Under the pieces are notes generated by a model. That model was not told the DNA's origin. It did no database searches and worked only from the letters and a program-made list of their open reading frames with translations. A DNA stretch of 64,000 nt, from the NCBI RefSeq assembly GCF_001006045.1, contig NZ_CP011267.1, positions 1,706,094 to 1,770,093 on the forward strand, read 5' to 3'. Position 1 is the stretch's first letter. The number at the start of each line of letters is the position of its first letter. This DNA comes from Geoglobus ahangari. Lineage in GTDB: Archaea; Halobacteriota; Archaeoglobi; Archaeoglobales; Archaeoglobaceae. Position numbers and translations under genes: made by a program. Shown here piece after piece: positions 59,020-64,000 of this stretch.

Positions 59020-60411
59020 ATGGAGATAAGCATTGACATAGGCGATATCTCGAAGTTCGTGGGAAGGTACTCCCTCGGCAGGGATAACGGTAACGGCTCT
59101 CTCCACTTCCTCAGGATAAAGGTTCCCGCCGGCCAGATTGATTCCGAGAGGTTGAGGAGGGTTGCGGAACTTTCGAGGGAGTACGGGAGGGGATACGCAG
59201 AAATCACGGACAGGCAGAGCATCCAGCTCCACTGGATTGATCCGGAGAAGTCCCTCGAGATATTCGGAAAGCTCTACGAGATAGGATACTTCACGGACAT
59301 GTGCGGACAGGGGTTCAGCGGTGCCTGCTTTGGGGATGTGAGGAACATAATCGCGTGCCCGCTGAGCGGGAAGATAAACGACTTTGACGTTGCGGAGCAT
59401 GCGGTAAGGCTAACCGACTTCTTCACGGGGAATCCCGACTACCTTGACCTGCCAAGAAAGTTCAAGATAGCCTTTTCAGGATGCGGTGGGGACTGTGTGA
59501 GGCTCGGGATAAACGACCTCGGAATGTTTGGCATTGAGTACAACGGAGAGAGGGGGTTCGTTCCGTTTGTTGGAGGGAGCATTGGCGCGAGCCATCCCGG
59601 TCCAACCCTCGCAAAGAGCCTCGGCGTGTTCGTGCCGGAGAGCAAGACCTTTGAGTTCGTGAAGGCGGTTGTGGAGATACACAGGGATCACTCAAGCAGA
59701 GAGAGCAAGGCAAAGGCGAGATTCAAGAACCTCGTGTCAGAGTGGGGTCTGGACAGGCTCAGAGAGGAGATTGAGAGCAGAGTCGGCCCTCTTGAGCGCA
59801 TTGATGTCGCAGCACCCTCACAGTGTGACCACAACGGCTCGGGAGTTCAGACCAATGGTCTGCAATACTACACCCTTCCCGTGCTTGGAGGCGTGCTGTC
59901 GGCAGACAAGCTTGAATTCATAGCCGAGATGGCCGACAAGCACGCAGATGGTGAGGTCAGGCTCACTCCGGAGCAGAACGTCACATTTGTGGACGTCGAC
60001 GATGTGGAAAGGCTGAAAAACGACCTTTCAAAGAAGTTCGATCTGAAAGAGGGCAGGCTCTACTACTCGTCAATAGCCTGTGCCTCCAACTTCTGCGGGA
60101 GGACGAGCGAACCGCACGCAAAGGAGCTGCTTGAGAGGCTTGTGGAGGTGTGCGAGAGGAAGGGGGTGAAGGATCTGAGAATACACATATCCGGATGCAG
60201 GAACGCGTGCGGCTGCCACCACGTTGGAGAGATAGGACTGGTCGGCAGGCCTGTCAGAACAAAAAACGGGGTGGTTCAGGGTTATGACCTGCTTGCCGGT
60301 GGAGATTTCGCCAGTCTCAGGATGGCGAAGGTCGTGAAGGAGGGTCTGCACGGGGATGAGCTCGTGAGGGAGTTTGAAAGGCTGCTGGAGGAGATGAGAA
60401 ATGGAGCTTAA
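59020..60411 (+). CDS. Single-subunit siroheme [4Fe-4S] sulfite (or nitrite) reductase
   Basis: 463 residues with the two pseudo-repeats of the family: N-terminal GYAEITDRQSIQLHWI and FSGCGGDCVRLGINDLG, C-terminal LTPEQNVTFVDV and HISGCRNACGCHHVGEIGL. The siroheme-cluster Cys are Cys354, Cys359, Cys393 and Cys397. The first pair has four residues between (CASNFC) where five are usual. Reduces sulfite to sulfide by six electrons; context (APS reductase, ATP sulfurylase, TusA) supports sulfite rather than nitrite. It is not the two-subunit dissimilatory DsrAB. First gene of the operon. Confidence 0.9.
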   Translation: MEISIDIGDISKFVGRYSLGRDNGNGSLHFLRIKVPAGQIDSERLRRVAELSREYGRGYAEITDRQSIQLHWIDPEKSLEIFGKLYEIGYFTDMCGQGFSGACFGDVRNIIACPLSGKINDFDVAEHAVRLTDFFTGNPDYLDLPRKFKIAFSGCGGDCVRLGINDLGMFGIEYNGERGFVPFVGGSIGASHPGPTLAKSLGVFVPESKTFEFVKAVVEIHRDHSSRESKAKARFKNLVSEWGLDRLREEIESRVGPLERIDVAAPSQCDHNGSGVQTNGLQYYTLPVLGGVLSADKLEFIAEMADKHADGEVRLTPEQNVTFVDVDDVERLKNDLSKKFDLKEGRLYYSSIACASNFCGRTSEPHAKELLERLVEVCERKGVKDLRIHISGCRNACGCHHVGEIGLVGRPVRTKNGVVQGYDLLAGGDFASLRMAKVVKEGLHGDELVREFERLLEEMRNGA

Positions 60412-60643
60412 GCTCAAGCAGGTTGGGGAGAACACGTACGAGCTGGATGTCAGGGGAAACACGTGCCCGTTCCCCCAGATATTCACCGAACTCGCGCTGA
60501 AGAAGGTTGGGGATGCTGTCCTTGAGGTGATAACCGACAATCCACCGTCGGCAAGGGATCTTCCGCTTGTCCTGAAAAAGAAGGGGTATCAGGTGGAAAC
60601 AGCCAAGGAGGGTGACCACTGGAGGATCAGGATATGGAAGTGA
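60401..60643 (+). CDS. TusA-family sulfur carrier (second copy)
   Basis: 80 residues with VRGNTCPFPQIFTELALKKV (CPxP motif, Cys22) and TDNPPSARDLPLVLKKKGY. It overlaps the sulfite reductase end by 11 bases and the next gene by 10 bases. It probably accepts or donates sulfur for the reductase or APS reductase step. It differs clearly from the copy at 54583. Confidence 0.9.
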   Translation: MELKLKQVGENTYELDVRGNTCPFPQIFTELALKKVGDAVLEVITDNPPSARDLPLVLKKKGYQVETAKEGDHWRIRIWK

Positions 60644-62187
60644 TCAACACCGATCTGGCAGTAATAGGCGGCGGCACGGCAGGGTGCATGGCAAGCTACG
60701 AGGCAAGAAAGCTCGGTCTTGAGACGGTGATCATAGATAAGGCGAGACTGAGGAGGAGCGGGTGCCTTGCCCCGGGCGTCAATGCCATCTACTCCTATCT
60801 GCACGAGGGAGATGATCCCGAGGACTACTACGAGTTCGTGAAGTTTCAGGGGATGGGCCTTGCGAGGAAAGACCTCGCCCTGACCCTTATCAGGGAAACG
60901 CGGTATGCGGTCAGCGTACTCGAGGACTATGGTTTACCCGTTCTCCACGAGAGGCAGGGCAGGTTCGGGATGAGGATCTACGGGGAGCACATAAAGCCAA
61001 TACTCGCGGACATTGCAGTCGAGTCGGCGGAGAACATAATCGAGAGGGTATACGCGCTGGAGCTTGCGGTTGAAGGTAACGAGGTGCACGGAGTTTATGT
61101 TTTCGACCTGAGAAGCGAGGAGGTGTTTTTCGTAAGGGCAAAGGCCGTGCTCATAGCAACCGGAGGAGCGAGCGGGCTTTACAGGGCTTACACCGTCCCA
61201 TGGTACCCTCCCTCAAACGCCGGCACCGGGTACTCGCTGGCAATAAGGGCTGGGGCTGAGATGGAGGGGCTCGAGTTCAGGTTCATCCCACCTCGAATCA
61301 AGGACGTGAACAGCCCCATAGGGGTCACCGCCGTGGGGTTCAAAGCACCGCTGAAGAACTCCGAGGGCGAGGAGTTCATGAAGACGAGATACGAGGAGTT
61401 TGGAGGTGAGACCGCTCCGATAGCCATCAGAGCATACGCTCCGTCGAGGGAGTATCTGGAGGGCAGGTTCCCCGTTTACATAGACACACGGGGTCTGAAC
61501 GATGAGCAGAAGGAGAAGCTGATAAAGCTGTATCTCAACGCATGGCCGATGTTTTACCTGTTCGTTGTCGCGAGGGGGCTGGATTTCTCAAGGGATATGC
61601 TCGAGGTCATGCCCTGCGAGCCCTACATATCCGGCTCCCACACCGTTGCCGGCATATGGGTTGATGAAGGCAGGATGACCTCTCTCAGCTACCTCTATGC
61701 CGCGGGAGATGCTGCTGGAGGCGTGCCGCTGAAGCATGTGGGCGGAGCTCTCGCTGAAGGAATTATAGCCGCGAGGAGCGCAGGCAGGGTATCGAGGGCC
61801 AACGACTTCAGACCCCAGGAGATCAATGTGGAGTTTGGTGATTATTCGTGGAAGGATGCGGAAGAGAGAATGCAGTTTGTCCTCGACCACTATGCTGGAG
61901 GCATATCGAGGTACTACATATACAACGAGGCCTCTGCAAGAGCCGCGCTCAGGGAGATAGAGCACCTCCTCGGTCTCGACATTGGTGGTGAGGCTGTGAG
62001 AGTTTTCGAAACGAGGGACAGGCTTGTTGTCGCGAGGGCAATGCTCCACCACATGATAGAGAGGAGAGAGACGAAGATGCCGCCGTTCCAGATGAGGAGC
62101 GACTATCCGGAGCTTAGCAGCTCGAACTACATGCTGGTCTCGAAGTATGACGGGCAAGGGTTCGCTTTCAGGAGGGATTACGTGTGA
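60634..62187 (+). CDS. aprA: APS reductase alpha (AprA)-like flavoprotein, shortened
   Basis: 517 residues versus ~640 for dissimilatory AprA. FAD site VIGGGTAGCMASYEARKLG; AprA-type phrases SGCLAPGVNAIYSYLHEGDD, RFIPPRIKD (the APS-binding Arg region), EPYISGSHTVAGIW (the conserved His), and YAAGDAAGGVPLKHVGGALAEG. These fit AprA rather than succinate dehydrogenase or aspartate oxidase. It would reduce APS to sulfite and AMP. The next gene supplies its iron-sulfur partner. The missing ~120 residues are probably C-terminal/insert regions that contact AprB. Confidence 0.82.
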   Translation: MEVINTDLAVIGGGTAGCMASYEARKLGLETVIIDKARLRRSGCLAPGVNAIYSYLHEGDDPEDYYEFVKFQGMGLARKDLALTLIRETRYAVSVLEDYGLPVLHERQGRFGMRIYGEHIKPILADIAVESAENIIERVYALELAVEGNEVHGVYVFDLRSEEVFFVRAKAVLIATGGASGLYRAYTVPWYPPSNAGTGYSLAIRAGAEMEGLEFRFIPPRIKDVNSPIGVTAVGFKAPLKNSEGEEFMKTRYEEFGGETAPIAIRAYAPSREYLEGRFPVYIDTRGLNDEQKEKLIKLYLNAWPMFYLFVVARGLDFSRDMLEVMPCEPYISGSHTVAGIWVDEGRMTSLSYLYAAGDAAGGVPLKHVGGALAEGIIAARSAGRVSRANDFRPQEINVEFGDYSWKDAEERMQFVLDHYAGGISRYYIYNEASARAALREIEHLLGLDIGGEAVRVFETRDRLVVARAMLHHMIERRETKMPPFQMRSDYPELSSSNYMLVSKYDGQGFAFRRDYV

Positions 62188-62477
62188 TCGTCTTTGACTA
62201 TGATGCATGCATCAAGTGCGGCAAGTGTGAGAAGATCTGCCCGAGCCTTGCAATAGCCATTGATGACTACCCGGAGCTGAGATACGCTGACAAGTGCTGG
62301 CACTGCTGCGCCTGCATAAAAGAGTGTCCTGCTGGGGCTATAAGGCTCAGACTGCCACCCCACATTGGTGATCAGAGGTACGAACTGCTCGCCTTCGAGG
62401 ATGGGAAGGATGTCGTCTATCAGGTGTTTTTTGAGGGGAATGTTGTGGACGAGATGCGGATCAGGGTGAGAAGGTGA
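62184..62477 (+). CDS. aprB: APS reductase beta (AprB)-like ferredoxin
   Basis: 97 residues versus ~150 in dissimilatory AprB. Two [4Fe-4S] sites: CIKCGKCEKICPSLAI and CWHCCACIKECPAGAI; the extra Cys spacing (CWHCCAC) is AprB-like. The C-terminal ~40 residues (beginning RLRLPPHIGDQ) are a short tail that may clasp AprA. It overlaps aprA by 4 bases and sat by 4 bases, so the three are translated together. Confidence 0.82.
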   Translation: MIVFDYDACIKCGKCEKICPSLAIAIDDYPELRYADKCWHCCACIKECPAGAIRLRLPPHIGDQRYELLAFEDGKDVVYQVFFEGNVVDEMRIRVRR

Positions 62478-63598
62478 TCGAGCCCCACGGCGGAAGGCTT
62501 GTGAAGAGAGTGGCGGATGAGAGGCTCAGGGAGGAGGCAGGAGAGCTTGAGAAGGTGGAGATTGACAGGGAGAGGGCACTGGATGTGGAAAACATAGGGC
62601 TCGGGATATACAGCCCCCTCGATGGCTTCATGTGCTCCGAGGACTTCGAAAGCGTTCTGTGGGAAAGGAGGCTTTCAAACGGGCTCAGCTGGACGATTCC
62701 GATCGTCCTCGATCTGAACCTTCAGGAGGGCGAGAGCTACGCTCTGACTCACAGGGGAACTATCGTCGGGATCATGGAGGTGGAGGAGGTCTACAGGTTC
62801 GACAGAAGGGAGTACGCGAGATGCGTGTTCGGCACAGAGGATACTGAGCATCCCGGGGTCAGAAGGACGATGGAGATGGGTGAGGTGCTCGCCGGAGGGA
62901 GGGTGTGGTTCGTCGAGTTTGCGGACAAAAGATTTGACGATCACTTTTTCCCTCCCGAGGTAACGAGGGAGATTTTCAGAAAGTGGGACTACGTTGTCGC
63001 GTTTCAGACGAGAAACGCCCCTCATGTTGGGCACGAGTACGTTCAGAAGTCGGCGATGATGGCCGTCGAGGCCTACACTGGCGGGAGCGTTGGTCTGTTC
63101 ATAAACCCGGTGATAGGCAGGAAAAAGAAGGGTGACTTCAGAGACGAGGCGATAATAAAGGCTTATCAGGTGCTGATCGAGAACTACTACAGGAGGGAGA
63201 ACACGTTTCTCGGCATATGGAAGACAGAGATGAGGTACGCTGGCCCACGAGAGGCAGTTCTGCATGCAATAGTCAGACAGAACTTCGGAGCGACCCACTT
63301 CATAGTCGGGAGAGACCACGCGGGAGTCGGGAACTTTTACGGGCCATACGACGCGCACGAGATGCTGAAGGAGCATGACGATCTCAAAATAAAGCCCCTG
63401 TTCTTCAAGGAGTTCCACTTCTGCGAGAGGTGCGGGGTTATAAGCAAGAGCCTCTGCCCCCATGACGCGAGAGAGTTCAGCGGAACCTATGTCAGGAAAT
63501 GCCTGCTTGAGGGCATCGAGTGCGTGTTCATAAGGGACGAGGTGCTCGAGGCGATAGCGGAGATGGAAAATCCTTTTGTTGGAGAGGAGGGGTTTTAG
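62474..63598 (+). CDS. sat: ATP sulfurylase (Sat)
   Basis: 374 residues. Active-site motifs: FQTRNAPHVGHEYVQK (QxRNxxHxxH), FINPVIGRKKKGDF, and VGRDHAGVGNFYGPYDAHE. A Zn site is likely in CERCGVISKSLCPHD near residue 315. Makes APS from sulfate and ATP. No APS kinase domain is present, so APS goes directly to the AprAB-like enzyme. Its position directly after aprAB makes a full sulfate-to-sulfite module. Confidence 0.94.
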   Translation: MIEPHGGRLVKRVADERLREEAGELEKVEIDRERALDVENIGLGIYSPLDGFMCSEDFESVLWERRLSNGLSWTIPIVLDLNLQEGESYALTHRGTIVGIMEVEEVYRFDRREYARCVFGTEDTEHPGVRRTMEMGEVLAGGRVWFVEFADKRFDDHFFPPEVTREIFRKWDYVVAFQTRNAPHVGHEYVQKSAMMAVEAYTGGSVGLFINPVIGRKKKGDFRDEAIIKAYQVLIENYYRRENTFLGIWKTEMRYAGPREAVLHAIVRQNFGATHFIVGRDHAGVGNFYGPYDAHEMLKEHDDLKIKPLFFKEFHFCERCGVISKSLCPHDAREFSGTYVRKCLLEGIECVFIRDEVLEAIAEMENPFVGEEGF

Positions 63599-63610
63599 CG
63601 AGGTGATAGC

Positions 63611-63991
63611 ATGATATCCATAATCGTGCACAGCGGGGAGTGGGACAGGATTTACCACGCGTTCAGCATCGCGACAACGTACTCTGCGGTTGGAGAGAAG
63701 GTGAAGGTCTTTCTGACATACTGGGCGATAGACACCGTGGTTAAGGACAGGGTGGAGTGTGGAGATGAGAGAAAGAACGATGTGATCAGGAGGGGGATTG
63801 AGAAGGGCAGTGTCAAGGGGCTTGAGGAGATGGTCGCACTCGGCAAGGAGTTCGGGAACCTAGAGATCGTGGTCTGCAGCGGTAGCATGGAGCTTCTTGG
63901 ATATGGCGAGAGCGACATGCCGCCGTGGGTGGACAGGGTTGGCGGTCTTGCCGAGCAGTTAATGAATGCGGAGAAGGTAATCTTCATCTAA
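63611..63991 (+). CDS. DsrE-family sulfur-relay protein
   Basis: 126 residues with SIIVHSGEWDRIYHAFSIATTY at the start, and ALGKEFGNLEIVVCSGSMEL where a Cys (about residue 94) is the likely sulfur carrier. DsrE-type proteins move sulfur together with TusA. It lacks DsrF and DsrH partners. Start at 63611 with GAGGTGATAGC eight bases ahead. It may be the last gene of the operon, although the window ends 9 bases later. Confidence 0.85.
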   Translation: MISIIVHSGEWDRIYHAFSIATTYSAVGEKVKVFLTYWAIDTVVKDRVECGDERKNDVIRRGIEKGSVKGLEEMVALGKEFGNLEIVVCSGSMELLGYGESDMPPWVDRVGGLAEQLMNAEKVIFI

Positions 63992-64000
63992 TTCTTATTA

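Noticed and set aside
59020..60411. Dissimilatory sulfite reductase DsrA or DsrB
   Set aside because: Only one gene is present, no ferredoxin domain is inserted, no DsrAB partner follows, and the length and motif order fit single-chain siroheme reductases.
60634..62187. L-aspartate oxidase or succinate dehydrogenase flavoprotein
   Set aside because: The segments RFIPPRIKD and EPYISGSHTVAGIW, and the adjoining AprB-like ferredoxin and sat genes, fit AprA better.
1..64000. Mobile element, prophage or CRISPR array
   Set aside because: No transposase, integrase, repeat-spacer series or cas gene was seen; the only odd repeat is the inverted repeat at 6818-6883.

Overview
The window comes from a hyperthermophilic euryarchaeon of the Archaeoglobales. 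The reasons are: an archaellum (fla/arl) operon; an HdrABC-MvhDGA gene set followed by a membrane-bound VhtGAC-type hydrogenase; futalosine-pathway menaquinone synthesis (MqnD); fatty-acid beta-oxidation genes; tRNA-dependent cysteine synthesis (SepCysS); CetZ, RIO2, aTrm56, deoxyhypusine synthase and RtcB; and archaeal signals (TATA boxes about 24-27 bases ahead of start codons, many leaderless genes, GTG starts, GGAGGTG ribosome sites inside operons). The genus cannot be fixed from sequence alone; an Archaeoglobus/Geoglobus/Ferroglobus-like organism fits. I saw no rRNA, tRNA, CRISPR array, IS element or prophage. Coding density is high and many convergent gene pairs overlap at their 3' ends.

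Layout. 1-6.6 kb (minus): archaellum operon flaB-C-D/E-F-G-H-I-J, with flaJ cut by the window edge. 7-9.2 kb: a KaiC/FlaH-like protein, MqnD and a PyrK-like reductase. 9.2-14.9 kb: conserved archaeal proteins, NAD(P)HX repair enzyme, CetZ and a 50-residue membrane protein. 14.9-25 kb: two 2-oxoacid:ferredoxin oxidoreductases, a prenyl diphosphate synthase, deoxyhypusine synthase, RtcB and two TatA-like proteins. 25-32 kb: information processing and membrane proteins (DUF373, NcsA/TtuA, RIO2, DUF460, PrsW, RAM and ACT proteins). 32.2-42.7 kb (plus): HdrA-C-B, MvhD-G-A, a maturation protease, a winged-helix regulator, then VhtG-A-C and a second protease. 42.7-50.7 kb: cobyric acid synthase, aTrm56 and beta-oxidation genes. 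50.8-52.9 kb: a damaged toxin-antitoxin pair, a rhodanese lipoprotein and a two-helix ferritin-like protein.

53-64 kb is a sulfur region and the most interesting part. Four transcription units (tusA-iscS-iscU; SepCysS-DUF169-thiI; tauE; and a sulfite reductase-tusA-aprA-aprB-sat-dsrE operon) surround related copies of the palindrome TTTAACGCCGTTAAA. In three promoters the copy sits between TATA box and start codon; in the sulfite reductase promoter it lies just upstream of the TATA box. This looks like an undescribed sulfur regulon. Its core would be a sulfate-to-sulfide route made of a shortened AprAB-type APS reductase, ATP sulfurylase and a single-subunit siroheme reductase. The sulfide could feed SepCysS (cysteine on tRNA) and an IscU/IscS pair whose IscS lacks the PLP lysine and so probably cannot take sulfur from cysteine in the usual way.

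Start codons were chosen from TATA spacing, ribosome sites and operon overlaps, and often differ from the longest reading frame. Functions are assigned from motifs and remembered family patterns; no database search was run.
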